NCBI RefSeq assembly: GCF_030717955.1
Contig: NZ_JAUZVY010000006.1
Coordinates: 186,001 to 250,000 of the forward strand
DNA length: 64,000 nucleotides
Reading direction: 5' to 3'
Source: Alkalimonas delamerensis
GTDB taxonomy: Bacteria; Pseudomonadota; Gammaproteobacteria; Enterobacterales; Alteromonadaceae
Shown in pieces: positions 18,584 to 27,715 of this stretch. The notes beneath the pieces were generated by a model. That model did not search any database. It was not told where the DNA came from and saw nothing but the letters and a program-made list of their open reading frames with translations. Position numbers and translations under genes: made by a program. Positions within the stretch are counted from its first letter, which is position 1; each line of letters starts with the position of its first letter.

Positions 18584-18692
18584 AACTTCCCTTGACGTCG
18601 ATGAATTCAGCTGCTCAAAAGGCATCCCTTTAAACTAAGGCAGACAGCCGGAAATGCAAAGTGTTTTTTGGTACGAAGGAAGCTAAATAGCA

Positions 18693-18713
18693 AGGCCCCG
18701 TCTAGCGGGGCCT
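18693..18713 (-). terminator. GC-rich hairpin downstream of glmS
   Basis: Perfect stem AGGCCCCG / CGGGGCCT with a 5-nt loop, 34-54 nt past the glmS stop. The T run is better on the plus strand (GCATTTTT) than on the minus strand, so it may work in both directions. Confidence 0.65.
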
Positions 18714-18746
18714 GCATTTTTAAATACTTTGAAAGCAGCGCAACTA

Positions 18747-20576
18747 TTATTCAACAGTAACCGATTTCGCCAAATTACGAGGCTGATCGACATCCGTCCC
18801 TTTGATAATGGCAACGTAGTAGCTAAGCAGCTGCAACGGGATGGTGTAGAGCACCGGGGCCAGCCAGGGGTGGCTGTGGGGGACGTTGATGACCCGCATG
18901 GTGTCGTCGGACTGGAAGCGGGCGTCGGCGTCGGCGAACACATAAAGAATACCGCCCCGAGCGCGCACTTCTTCGACGTTGGATTTCAGTTTTTCCAGCA
19001 GCTCGTTGTTCGGCGCTACCACGATGATCGGCATATCGGCGTCGATCAGCGCCAGCGGGCCGTGCTTGAGCTCGCCGGCGGCGTAGGCTTCGGCGTGGAT
19101 GTAGGAGATTTCTTTCAGCTTCAGCGCCCCTTCCATCGCAATCGGGTACTGATCGCCGCGGCCTAAAAACAGCGCGTGGTGCTTGTCGGCAAACTCTTCG
19201 GCCAAAGCTTCAATCTGGCCGGCCAGGGTTAAGCTTTGCTCCAGCACCGCCGGCAGTTGGTTCAGTGCCTGCACCAGCTGTTGCTGGGTGGCCGCATCCA
19301 TGCCATGGTGTTTGCCAATGGCCAGGCTGAGCATGGCCAGGCCGACCAATTGCGTGGTAAAGGCTTTGGTCGAAGCCACGCCGATTTCGGCACCGGCCCG
19401 GGTCATAAAGGCCAGGTCGGATTCACGCACTAGGGAGGAGCCCGCCACGTTGCAGATGGTTAAACTGCCAAGATAACCCAGCTCTTTGGCCAGGCGCAGT
19501 GCCGCCAGGGTATCGGCGGTTTCGCCGGACTGGGAAATGGTCACCAGCAGGCTGTTCGGCTGCACAAAAGATTTGCGGTAACGGAATTCGGAGGCAATTT
19601 CCACATTGCAGGACACACCGGCCATTGCTTCCAGCCAGTAGCGGGCCACCATGCCAGAGTGGTAGCTGGTGCCACAGGCGACGATTTGCACGTGCTGTAC
19701 CTGCTTAAACAGCTCGCTGGCGCCATTGCCGAAGGTTTCATCCAGCACCGAGTCAGCGCTTAAGCGGCCTTCCAGCGTATTGCTGACCGCATGCGGCTGC
19801 TCGTAGATTTCTTTCAGCATAAAGTGGCGGTACGGGCCTTTGTCGCCGGCATCGTAGCTGACGTTGGACTCGTGCAGCTCGCGCTCGACCGGCTGGCCAT
19901 CTTTATCAAAGATCTGCACGCTGTGGCGGCTGATTTCGGCCACGTCGCCTTCTTCCAAAAAGATAAAACGGCGGGTCACCGGCAACAGCGCCAGCTGATC
20001 GGAGGCAATAAAGTGCTCGCCAATGCCAACGCCAATCACCAGCGGGCTGCCGGAGCGGGCCACCACCAAGCGGCTGGCATCGGTGCTGTCCATCAGCACA
20101 GTGCCGTAAGCGCCATGCAGCTGAGCGACGGCTTTTTGCACCGCACTAAGTAAAGAATCGCTCTGCTCCAGCTCTTGCTCAACCAAATGGGCAATGACTT
20201 CGGTATCGGTATCGGAGTTAAAGACATAACCCTGTTGCTGCAGTTGCTGACGCAGCGGCTCGTGGTTCTCAATAATGCCGTTGTGCACCACGGTAATGCG
20301 GCTGGAGACATGCGGGTGGGCGTTGCGCTCACTCGGCTCGCCATGGGTTGCCCAGCGGGTATGGGCAATGCCGGTACCGCCACTGAGTGGCTCGGCTGCT
20401 ACCGCATCGACCAGTTCTTTCACTTTGCCAAGCCGACGGCAGCGCTGCAAACCGCTGTCCGGGTTCAGCACCGCCAAACCGGCGGAGTCGTAGCCGCGGT
20501 ATTCCAGCCGGCGCAAACCCTCCAGTAAAATCTCTGCCACATCCCTTTGCGCTACAGCGCCGACAATACCACACAT
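18747..20576 (-). CDS. glmS: Glutamine-fructose-6-phosphate aminotransferase (isomerizing)
   Basis: First step of UDP-GlcNAc synthesis: glutamine plus fructose-6-phosphate give glucosamine-6-phosphate. 609 residues, the same length as E. coli GlmS. MCGIVGAV exposes the Cys nucleophile after Met removal. The N-terminal Ntn amidotransferase domain (residues 1-240) is followed by two SIS sugar-isomerase domains, and the C-tail ends LAKSVTVE as in active enzymes. It lies 15 bp downstream of a DeoR-family regulator gene on the same strand, an arrangement common in gammaproteobacteria. glmU, its pathway partner, is 20 kb away on the same strand. Confidence 0.98.
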   Translation of the reverse strand: MCGIVGAVAQRDVAEILLEGLRRLEYRGYDSAGLAVLNPDSGLQRCRRLGKVKELVDAVAAEPLSGGTGIAHTRWATHGEPSERNAHPHVSSRITVVHNGIIENHEPLRQQLQQQGYVFNSDTDTEVIAHLVEQELEQSDSLLSAVQKAVAQLHGAYGTVLMDSTDASRLVVARSGSPLVIGVGIGEHFIASDQLALLPVTRRFIFLEEGDVAEISRHSVQIFDKDGQPVERELHESNVSYDAGDKGPYRHFMLKEIYEQPHAVSNTLEGRLSADSVLDETFGNGASELFKQVQHVQIVACGTSYHSGMVARYWLEAMAGVSCNVEIASEFRYRKSFVQPNSLLVTISQSGETADTLAALRLAKELGYLGSLTICNVAGSSLVRESDLAFMTRAGAEIGVASTKAFTTQLVGLAMLSLAIGKHHGMDAATQQQLVQALNQLPAVLEQSLTLAGQIEALAEEFADKHHALFLGRGDQYPIAMEGALKLKEISYIHAEAYAAGELKHGPLALIDADMPIIVVAPNNELLEKLKSNVEEVRARGGILYVFADADARFQSDDTMRVINVPHSHPWLAPVLYTIPLQLLSYYVAIIKGTDVDQPRNLAKSVTVE

Positions 20577-20591
20577 ACCAACTCCTTTAGA

Positions 20592-21365
20592 TTAAGCTTC
20601 GGCATCGACGCGGATCACGCTGACGCCTTGTTGTTCAATGGCCGCTGCATCGGCCGCCGATAAGCCGGTGTCGGTCACCAGCACTTTGATCGACTGCCAG
20701 GGCAGCTCCAGATTATGAATTTTACGGCCCAGTTTGTCGGACTCAACCATCACAATGACTTCGCGTGCCACCTCGGCCATCACCCGGCTTAAGCTGTACA
20801 GCTCGTTGTAGGTGGTGGTGCCGCGGGCCAAGTCCAGCCCATCGGCGCCAATAAACAACTGATCAAAATCGTAGGCCCGCAGCACCTGCTCTGCCAACTG
20901 GCCCTGAAAAGATTCGGACTGCGAGTCCCAGCTGCCACCTGTCATCAGCAAGGTCGGCTCGTTTTCCAGCTCACGCAGCGCATTGGCCACCGCCAGCGAA
21001 TTGGTCATCACCACCAGACCTTGTTTGTGCGCCAGCTCCGGCAATAAGGCTGCGGTGGTGCGGCCGCTGTCGATGATGATGCGGTAGTGATCTTTGATCA
21101 AACTGGCAGCAGCTTTGGCAATGGCTAACTTTCGTTTTGAAACCTGTTCCAGGCTGGAGTCGGTGACAAAGTCCTGCGGCACCAACACAGCACCACCGTA
21201 GCGGCGCAGCAAAAGCCCGGCTTCTTCCAGCACCGACAAGTCTTTACGAATGGTAACTTCCGAGGTTTGAAAGCGCTCTGCCAGCTGTTCTACCGAGACC
21301 TCGCCCTGTTGCTGCAGCTCGGTCATGATCAAATGGCGGCGTTGCTGGGTATTGCGTTTGTTCAT
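20592..21365 (-). CDS. DeoR/GlpR family transcriptional regulator, glmS-linked
   Basis: 257 residues. The N-terminal DeoR helix-turn-helix (about residues 6-60; QTSEVTIRKDLSVLEEAG) is followed by the DeoR sugar-phosphate sensor domain (IDSGRTTAALLP, MTGGSWDS, FIGADGLD). These regulators bind phosphorylated sugars, and linkage to glmS suggests a hexosamine phosphate as effector and control of amino-sugar synthesis. It is probably co-transcribed with glmS and lies 54 bp from the kinase gene upstream. Comparable genes sit between glmU and glmS in Pseudomonas and Shewanella relatives. Confidence 0.93.
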   Translation of the reverse strand: MNKRNTQQRRHLIMTELQQQGEVSVEQLAERFQTSEVTIRKDLSVLEEAGLLLRRYGGAVLVPQDFVTDSSLEQVSKRKLAIAKAAASLIKDHYRIIIDSGRTTAALLPELAHKQGLVVMTNSLAVANALRELENEPTLLMTGGSWDSQSESFQGQLAEQVLRAYDFDQLFIGADGLDLARGTTTYNELYSLSRVMAEVAREVIVMVESDKLGRKIHNLELPWQSIKVLVTDTGLSAADAAAIEQQGVSVIRVDAEA

Positions 21366-21418
21366 TCGGCACCGTAAGTTTCGATTTGAAAGTTATTCTA
21401 ACGAAAAGAAAGATTTTA

Positions 21419-24400
21419 TCAAGTGCCAAATGGCAAAGTAAGCCGGTAATGCAGCCCCTGGCCGGGCGCACTCTGCACCTCGATCTGGCCTTTAAAGCGC
21501 ACCGTGACCAGGTTGTACACGATGTGTGCACCAAGCCCTGTGCCACCCAAGGAGCGTTTGGTGGTGTAAAATGGTTCAAACAATCGTTTTAAATCATCCG
21601 GTCCCATACCGCAGCCATTGTCACGATAATCCAGCTGCAGTTGTTGCCCTTGACGGCTCACTGTCAACGAAATCTTAGGCTCTGTCGTCTCAGCAAAGGC
21701 ATGCCGGATGCTGTTCATCACCAAATTGGTCAGAATTTGCGCCAGAGCTCCGGCATCGGTGGTCCACTCGATGTTTTCAGGGCAGTTCAGCTCAAACTGA
21801 CAGGCGATGGTTTTAAGCTGGGGCTGCAACGACAACAGCACATCTTGCAAATAGCCAGAGAGCTCGATATCCCGACTGCCATCGGCCGATTGATCGACCG
21901 ACACCTGCTTAAAACTTTGCACCAGGGCGGCCGCCCGCTCGGTATTGACCTCCAGGATTTTCAGTCCATCGTGCAGATGCTGCAAAAACCGCTTGAACTG
22001 CGACTGCTGCAGCTTTTTTTCGGCAAAAGCGCTGTAAACCTGCTCAAACTCGGCTTTTAAATGACTGGTGGCCGTGACACAAATGCCAAGCGGTGTATTA
22101 ATTTCATGGGCCACCCCGGCTACCAGCCCACCCAAAGAAGCCATTTTTTCCTGCGTGACCAGTTGCTGCTGGGTCTGTTGCAGACGGGTAAAGGTATCGG
22201 CATTGACCACAGCAATGGCGATGGTGCTGGCCAGAGTTCGCAGCAAATCCAGCTGCGATGCACTGTAGGCATTGGGGTTTGGGCTTTGCACGGAAAACAC
22301 ACCAACCGCCTGCTGATTGGCCATCAGTGGGATATAGAGCACAGACTGCATCGGCTCACCGCAAAGCGGCTGTGGCATGCTGCTAAAATATTTATAAAAA
22401 TCGGAGCGCTGACTGACCTGGATCTCCTGACCCCGATTAAAACAAAGTGATGCCAAAACCTCAGAGTCTTTCGCATCAATACTGAAATTGGGGAGCTGCT
22501 GCCCATTTTCCTGCCAAAAAACAAACTCGATTTGCTCGAGTTGAGGCCGGTACAAACCAATCACCATCACGTGCACATCTATCAGCTCGCTCAACATCTG
22601 GTGACAACGGGACAGCACCTGATCCAACTGCAGCGAGGCGGTAATTTCACGACCGATTTGCTGCAACAGCATTAGATCTTTGTTGGATGCTTCCAGCGCA
22701 TCGTGCTTCTCTTTTAGCTCCATAGTTCGCTTTGTCACCTGGCGCTGCAGCTCACGGCGCATAGCACGCTCAGCCTGCATTTTCAGATGCAGCCACAACC
22801 AAAGCGCAAACACTATTGCGGTGATCACCAACGCCCGAAACCACCAGGTCATCCACCAGGGTGGCAGCACCTGAATCGAGAGCAATGCTGGCTCCTGCCA
22901 CTCGCCATTGCCCAACCTGGCTGCCACTTCAAACTGATAGGTACCGGGGGGAAGTCGGGTGTAGGTCGCAATACGCTCATTGGAGCTGGTAAGGATCCAG
23001 TCCCGATCAAACCCCTGCAGTCGGTAACGGTACTGCAATTGCTGCTGATGCAATAAAGAAGGTACTGCAAAGCGGATGCTAAACATATCTTCTTTGTAGC
23101 GTAGAACCAAGCGATCCAGGTAAGGCAATGCCTGAGGCAGTGAGCTGCTGCCTGGCTGCACAGTTTGATTAAATAAACTAAACCGGCTGAGCTGCACGGC
23201 TGGCATCGGCTGCTCACTGGGCAACGCCTGCGGTTGAAAATAATCCATACCACTGCTGCCCCCCCGATAAATCATGCCATTGTAAAGTTCCCAAGCGCCA
23301 ATCCAGGTGGTTTCCTGCATACCATGCCATTGATTCAATTCCAGCAAAGTACCGCTGCCGGGTAACCAGTGATAACGATACAGCAAGCGAAACTCATCGG
23401 CTGCTACCAAGGCTTCATCAACCGACTCATCTGTCGGATAGGCCTTAAAAAATGGCGGCTCGGTGCGATCCAACCATCGATGATTCAGATTACCCGCCCG
23501 AACCCAGACATGACCATTTTGTAGGTAAATGAGCTGTATGCCATTAAAGACCAAACCATGCTCACTGCCATCAAATTGGCGCCAGTGCTGCCACTCGGTA
23601 AGCTCAGCATCACCGCGAAGCAAGCCCCTATCCAGTGAGCCCAACCAAAAGTACCCTTGTGGATCCATCACCATGCTGGTAATGGTATCAAAGGGTAACG
23701 GGTGTTGCTCAGAACCGGTGTGGTAATGACGCACCAACTGACGCTGCTGATCCAACAGGTACAACCCCGCGCCCCGACTGCCCAACCATAGACGTCCCTG
23801 TGCATCTGGGTAAAAAATGGAGATGGTTGGCGGCCCACCAATTTCCGGCAATGCTTGATGCTCCCAGACAGCGGTTTCAGGATACAAACGGTACAAACCA
23901 CGGTCGGTGCCCACCCAAAGCCAGTCTTGCTCTTTTAATACAGCCCGGACCAGGCTTGGGCCTCTGTCATCCTCAGGCAATGCAAAGCGCTGCAACTTAC
24001 CGGATAACGGATTGAACAAGGCAACTCCGGCTTCGCGATTGGCTATCCAGACCTCCTGCTCACTAACCGCCTCTATACCAAAAACATTGGCAGCACCCAG
24101 TAAGTTCGAATCCAGCCTTCCAAAAGGCAAGGTGCGCACCTGCTGTGCGACTGGCCCAAGCAGACTAAAGCCCGATTGGCTTAACAACCACAGTGTACCC
24201 TGCCCATCAAAATACAACCTGGTAATTGCAGAGTTACGCAAACCACTGGCAAACTCAGGGTGGTATTGAAACTGCTGCCAACGCTGACGGGCTGTTAAAT
24301 ACAACCAAAGGCCTTGCCCATCGCTGGCAACCCATATGTTGCCTGTTGCATCCAGGCCGATAGACGTCGCCCGGATCCGCTGCATGTTTTCTGGCATCGG

Positions 24401-25237
24401 CATCGGTTCGGGCTGCAAAGACGAAGGATTCATGCGCCAGAGCCCACCACCATACAAAGCAATAAGTAACCCTTTGTCTGGGTGTACGACCAGGCTAGTC
24501 GCAGAGTCATGGCTTAAATCGGAGTTTCCCGGATGCCAGCCTTGACCTTGTTGCAGCTGCGGATCCCATCGAATGATCCCACCTGTCGCACGGCCTTTGG
24601 TACGAAGCGGGGCATCCCCGATCGCTAACCACAACTGCTGGGCATCATCCATCCAGATATCATTGATATAAGCTGTCGAGACATCATCAATCTTACCTGG
24701 CAACTCCAAAGCCACAATGCGCTCTAGCTGCCGATCCCAATAGAATACCCCAGCACCATTGGTACCAATCCAGATTTGGCCAGCCGCATCCTGATACAAC
24801 ACTGAAATTTCATTCTGGGGTGCATCATCCGCATCGATGGCAAAGCGAAGTTGTTCAAAACGCTCTGTTGTTAAATTCAGTCGGTTCAAACCACCATAGC
24901 GTGTACCAACCCACAAGGTATCGGTACCCTCTACCAACAAACTGGTGACCCAATCGGCAGAAAGGCTGTTGCTGGTTGCTGCATCGGCCTGAAAGCGGGT
25001 CAAATCACCACCATCAAAGCGGTACAGGCCATGCTGAGTTCCCAGCCAAAGCATGCCATGATGATCCTGCGCGATACTGGTCGACAGTGGGGAAATATCA
25101 AAACTATCATTTAAATGAATAAAACGGCTGTAAACCTGAGGGGCAGACCAGCCAACGGAGCCGATGCATAGCAACAGCCACAGACAAAAATGACACAGCA
25201 GTGCTTGAAAACGACACCGAGGCATAACAGGTCTCAC
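21419..25237 (-). CDS. Propeller-type membrane sensor histidine kinase (Reg_prop/Y_Y_Y-GAF-HisKA-HATPase)
   Basis: 1272 residues. After a signal sequence (about residues 1-30) come many two-component propeller repeats to about residue 660 (for example HHGMLWLGTQHGLYRF), then a Y_Y_Y domain, one transmembrane helix (about 793-815), a short coiled coil and a GAF domain. The kinase core has phospho-acceptor His1044 in GVAHEINTPLG and an ATPase with DNGCGMG and GTGLGAHIVYN. There is no receiver or HTH output domain, so it is not a full hybrid. Periplasmic propellers of this type often sense sugars. No response regulator lies next to it. Its promoter region is shared with the Fur-box transcript on the other strand. 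Confidence 0.92.
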   Translation of the reverse strand: MRPVMPRCRFQALLCHFCLWLLLCIGSVGWSAPQVYSRFIHLNDSFDISPLSTSIAQDHHGMLWLGTQHGLYRFDGGDLTRFQADAATSNSLSADWVTSLLVEGTDTLWVGTRYGGLNRLNLTTERFEQLRFAIDADDAPQNEISVLYQDAAGQIWIGTNGAGVFYWDRQLERIVALELPGKIDDVSTAYINDIWMDDAQQLWLAIGDAPLRTKGRATGGIIRWDPQLQQGQGWHPGNSDLSHDSATSLVVHPDKGLLIALYGGGLWRMNPSSLQPEPMPMPENMQRIRATSIGLDATGNIWVASDGQGLWLYLTARQRWQQFQYHPEFASGLRNSAITRLYFDGQGTLWLLSQSGFSLLGPVAQQVRTLPFGRLDSNLLGAANVFGIEAVSEQEVWIANREAGVALFNPLSGKLQRFALPEDDRGPSLVRAVLKEQDWLWVGTDRGLYRLYPETAVWEHQALPEIGGPPTISIFYPDAQGRLWLGSRGAGLYLLDQQRQLVRHYHTGSEQHPLPFDTITSMVMDPQGYFWLGSLDRGLLRGDAELTEWQHWRQFDGSEHGLVFNGIQLIYLQNGHVWVRAGNLNHRWLDRTEPPFFKAYPTDESVDEALVAADEFRLLYRYHWLPGSGTLLELNQWHGMQETTWIGAWELYNGMIYRGGSSGMDYFQPQALPSEQPMPAVQLSRFSLFNQTVQPGSSSLPQALPYLDRLVLRYKEDMFSIRFAVPSLLHQQQLQYRYRLQGFDRDWILTSSNERIATYTRLPPGTYQFEVAARLGNGEWQEPALLSIQVLPPWWMTWWFRALVITAIVFALWLWLHLKMQAERAMRRELQRQVTKRTMELKEKHDALEASNKDLMLLQQIGREITASLQLDQVLSRCHQMLSELIDVHVMVIGLYRPQLEQIEFVFWQENGQQLPNFSIDAKDSEVLASLCFNRGQEIQVSQRSDFYKYFSSMPQPLCGEPMQSVLYIPLMANQQAVGVFSVQSPNPNAYSASQLDLLRTLASTIAIAVVNADTFTRLQQTQQQLVTQEKMASLGGLVAGVAHEINTPLGICVTATSHLKAEFEQVYSAFAEKKLQQSQFKRFLQHLHDGLKILEVNTERAAALVQSFKQVSVDQSADGSRDIELSGYLQDVLLSLQPQLKTIACQFELNCPENIEWTTDAGALAQILTNLVMNSIRHAFAETTEPKISLTVSRQGQQLQLDYRDNGCGMGPDDLKRLFEPFYTTKRSLGGTGLGAHIVYNLVTVRFKGQIEVQSAPGQGLHYRLTLPFGT

Positions 25238-25297
25238 AGACTGGGATTTTTAAAGTATTGCAGTTGCGATCACCAAATTCAAATCAGGTGCAATTAT

Positions 25298-25316
25298 AAT
25301 AATGATAACCATTTGC
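25298..25316. promoter_or_regulatory. Fur box
   Basis: AATAATGATAACCATTTGC matches the 19-bp Fur consensus GATAATGATAATCATTATC at 15 positions. It overlaps the -35 region of the rightward promoter at 25313-25341 and lies between the kinase start and the flavoreductase, so iron-loaded Fur would block the rightward transcript. Confidence 0.75.
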
Positions 25317-25341
25317 ATTTAAATTCTCTTTTTGCTACGAT
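25313..25341 (+). promoter_or_regulatory. Promoter under the Fur box, extended -10 type
   Basis: Weak -35 TTGCAT (25313-25318), a 17-bp spacer and -10 TACGAT (25336-25341) preceded by TGC, giving an extended -10. Transcription would start near 25348. The Fur box overlaps the -35. Confidence 0.55.
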
Positions 25342-25347
25342 CGCTCT

Positions 25348-25441
25348 TGTCGGGAAACTGGCGTACGCTTCACAGCGTTTTTTCCTGGTCGTTGTTAACT
25401 TGTCCTGCATTTTGGGGCAGCAATAGCTGCCCCCTTTTTTT
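25348..25441 (+). ncRNA. Candidate Fur-regulated small RNA, or terminated leader of the flavoreductase gene
   Basis: The predicted transcript of about 94 nt starts after the Fur-controlled promoter and ends at a strong intrinsic terminator. A 5' hairpin is visible (ACGCT-TCAC-AGCGT at 25365-25378, clasped by GGAAA/TTTCC at 25353-25357 and 25381-25385). It is followed by a single-stranded, U-rich middle (about 25386-25413) that could serve as seed and Hfq-binding region, then the terminator. Size and layout match iron-sparing small RNAs such as RyhB and PrrF, though no similarity to their seed sequences is apparent. A conditional leader of the downstream reductase is the main alternative. Confidence 0.55.
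25414..25441 (+). terminator. Intrinsic terminator immediately upstream of the flavoreductase start
   Basis: Perfect stem GGGGCAGC / GCTGCCCC with an AATA loop, followed by C and T7. It ends 12 nt before the reductase ATG, so it caps a short leader or small RNA rather than an upstream gene. Confidence 0.9.
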
Positions 25442-25452
25442 CGGTGCTGACG

Positions 25453-27138
25453 ATGCTTTTCTCTGTGCTTTCCCACCCATTGCTGTTGCTACTGGCTGTT
25501 GTGCTGTTGGCCGTTGTCCTGCGGTATAGTCATCATGCAAAAACACACTTATTGTCCTCAGCCAAAGGGCTGGAACAGCTTAGCCTGTTGGCTTTTTTCA
25601 GCCTGGTTGGCTTGCTTTGGCTTACCCCCCTGGCCTTTGGCTGGTCATTTGTGTGGTTGTGGTGTCTGTGCACGCAATTGCTGTTGTTGGCGGTGCGTCA
25701 GCTTCAGCGGCGACCGCTGAAACCGGATGCCAAAGCACCAGCGGACTGGCTGATTGGCTACGCCAGCCAATCTGGCACCGCCGAGCAACTGGCCAGGCAC
25801 AGTGCTGCCCAGCTGATGCGCTCTGGCAAGCGGGTGCAAACCCTGCCGCTTAATGCGCTGGCTGCGACCCCTTTGCAGCAGTTTCAACAAGCCTTGTTTA
25901 TTGTCAGTACCTATGGGGAAGGCGAAGCCCCGGACAATGGCCAGCAATTCTTGCAGCAAGCCCGGCAGCAACAACTGGGCTTATCGGGTCTGAACTTTGC
26001 GGTGCTGGCGCTTGGCGATCGCAGCTACCAGCACTTTTGTGCTTTTGGTCACTGGCTGCACCAGTGGCTGACGCAGCAAGGTGCTTCGGCAATGCAGCCC
26101 TTGCTTCCCTGGGATCAAGGGCAGCGGGACACAACGCCCTGGCAACAGTGGCAGCAGTTATTGCAGCAGCTGGGGGCCAGCCAAATCCAGCCAACAGTCA
26201 GCCCCAGCTGGCTTAAGCTGCCACTGAAAAGCCGCTACTGCACCAACCCTGGCAGCCAGGGCAGCCCCTGCTTTGTCGTCAAGTTTCCCCGTACCACCGA
26301 GATGAACTGGCAAGCCGGCGATCTTCTTGAAATCCAGCCAGAGCACAGCCGCTGTACCGTTGCCCTTTGGCTCACCGAGCATCAGGTCTTTGGCTGCCAG
26401 ACCGTACGGTTTTATCAGCAGCAACTGCCTCTTTGTCGCGCACTGGCACAAATCGAACTGCCAGCACAGGGACCCTCAGAGCAGGAGTCGCTGGAACAAT
26501 GGTTACAGCAACAACCCTTGCTGCCCCTTCGCAGTTATTCCATTGCCAGCATTGCCGATGAAGGCGAGTTGATGCTGCTGGTACGGCAGGTGAAAAAGGC
26601 GGATGGCTTAGGCTTGGGCTCTGGCTGGCTCACCAGCTATGCGTTGGAAGGTCAGCCGGTGCAGTGCCGTCTGCGGACACATCCAAACTTCCACCTGCCA
26701 GAGGATGACAGGCCCCTGATTTTTATCTGCAATGGCACCGGCATCGCAGGCATCCGCGGCTTACTGGCAGAGCGGGTGAAGCGGGGGCACCAGCAAAACT
26801 GGCTGCTGTTTGGCGAACGTCAGCACAAGGTGGATAATTTTTTTGCCAAAGATCTGCAGCTGTGGCAGCAGCAAGGCTTTTTACCGGAGCTGGACCGGGT
26901 GTTTTCACGCGATGCTGGTGACCCATGTGATGCTAGTAACGAACGCTATGTGCAGCACCGGCTGGCCAAACGCTTACCCGAACTCAAGGCCTGGTTGGCG
27001 CAAGGCGCTGCGATGTACCTGTGTGGCAGCCTGGAGGGCATGGGGCAGGCTGTGGATGCATTGCTGCGCCGTGAGCTGGGGGATGCCCAACTCACGGAGC
27101 TGCAGCAACAGGGACGCTACCGACGCGACCTGTACTAG
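25453..27138 (+). CDS. Membrane-anchored sulfite-reductase-flavoprotein-type NADPH flavoreductase
   Basis: 561 residues. Two hydrophobic segments (about residues 5-22 and 42-75) precede a flavodoxin FMN domain (ASQSGTAEQLA, STYGEGEAPDNG, LALGDRSYQHF). An FAD domain (RSYSIAS) and an NADPH domain (NGTGIAGIRG, YLCGSLEGMG) follow, and the C-terminus RYRRDLY is typical of the CysJ/P450-reductase family. Electrons would flow NADPH to FAD to FMN to a membrane acceptor. The upstream Fur box suggests ferric-siderophore reduction, as seen for related PepSY/flavoreductases, but this is inferred. No Shine-Dalgarno site precedes the ATG; a GTG at 25444 is an alternative. The stop overlaps the convergent lipoprotein gene by 4 bp. 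Confidence 0.82.
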   Translation: MLFSVLSHPLLLLLAVVLLAVVLRYSHHAKTHLLSSAKGLEQLSLLAFFSLVGLLWLTPLAFGWSFVWLWCLCTQLLLLAVRQLQRRPLKPDAKAPADWLIGYASQSGTAEQLARHSAAQLMRSGKRVQTLPLNALAATPLQQFQQALFIVSTYGEGEAPDNGQQFLQQARQQQLGLSGLNFAVLALGDRSYQHFCAFGHWLHQWLTQQGASAMQPLLPWDQGQRDTTPWQQWQQLLQQLGASQIQPTVSPSWLKLPLKSRYCTNPGSQGSPCFVVKFPRTTEMNWQAGDLLEIQPEHSRCTVALWLTEHQVFGCQTVRFYQQQLPLCRALAQIELPAQGPSEQESLEQWLQQQPLLPLRSYSIASIADEGELMLLVRQVKKADGLGLGSGWLTSYALEGQPVQCRLRTHPNFHLPEDDRPLIFICNGTGIAGIRGLLAERVKRGHQQNWLLFGERQHKVDNFFAKDLQLWQQQGFLPELDRVFSRDAGDPCDASNERYVQHRLAKRLPELKAWLAQGAAMYLCGSLEGMGQAVDALLRRELGDAQLTELQQQGRYRRDLY

Positions 27139-27692
27139 AGCGGGCTGAAACGGATCCGGCCCTGTTGCACCGCCATATTCAGCGGCATTTGCATCAGCAG
27201 CCGCTGGGTGGCATCGTTTTCATCCAGCCGGTACACCGGCTGTTCCTGCAACCAGGCATTGACCAACTGCAACACCTCGGTGCTGAGCGGCGCCAGATTG
27301 CCACGATAGCCGGCTGCATCGACGGTCGAGTCCAGCAAGCGCAGATTGCGTAAAAACACCGCCTTTTGCTCGCCATCGTAGTAAGGCGAGGCCTCTATCT
27401 GCAGCGCCAGACTGGCCGGGTAGTGCAGCCCGAAGGCTGAAAACACTGCACTGGCAGTCGTTCCAAGCCGAACGGTATCGCTGTTGTCCGGCCCAATCTG
27501 CACCTGCATATCCTCCACCGCCAGCGCCACCGGCATGCCAGCAAGCCGCACCTGTTGTTGCAGTTGATCCAGCTGCCGCAGCATCAATTGCTGCAATTGC
27601 TGCTCGCTCACGCTGTAACTGGTGAGCTCACTCACCTGAGCACAGGCGGTGAGCCCTAATACCACAAACAACATCACTATGAATCGGCGCAT
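27135..27692 (-). CDS. YceB-like lipoprotein (DUF1439)
   Basis: 185 residues. The lipoprotein signal ends LGLTAC with acceptor Cys17. The mature part follows the DUF1439 pattern of E. coli YceB: a segment on inter-strand binding (AVFSAFGLHYPASLALQIEA), then KAVFLRNLRLLDSTVD and the C-terminal QPVYRLDEND ending in short hydrophobic strands. The family folds like a lipid-binding SMP/BPI-type tube, but its function is unknown. GGAG lies 7 nt upstream of the ATG. It converges on the flavoreductase gene. A 57-bp hairpin repeat sits just upstream. Confidence 0.85.
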   Translation of the reverse strand: MRRFIVMLFVVLGLTACAQVSELTSYSVSEQQLQQLMLRQLDQLQQQVRLAGMPVALAVEDMQVQIGPDNSDTVRLGTTASAVFSAFGLHYPASLALQIEASPYYDGEQKAVFLRNLRLLDSTVDAAGYRGNLAPLSTEVLQLVNAWLQEQPVYRLDENDATQRLLMQMPLNMAVQQGRIRFSPL

Positions 27693-27715
27693 CTTTATTC
27701 TCCATTTTTAACGTG

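Noticed and set aside
20577..20591. glmS ribozyme or riboswitch in front of glmS
   Set aside because: Only 15 bp separate glmS from the DeoR gene, leaving no room for such an element.
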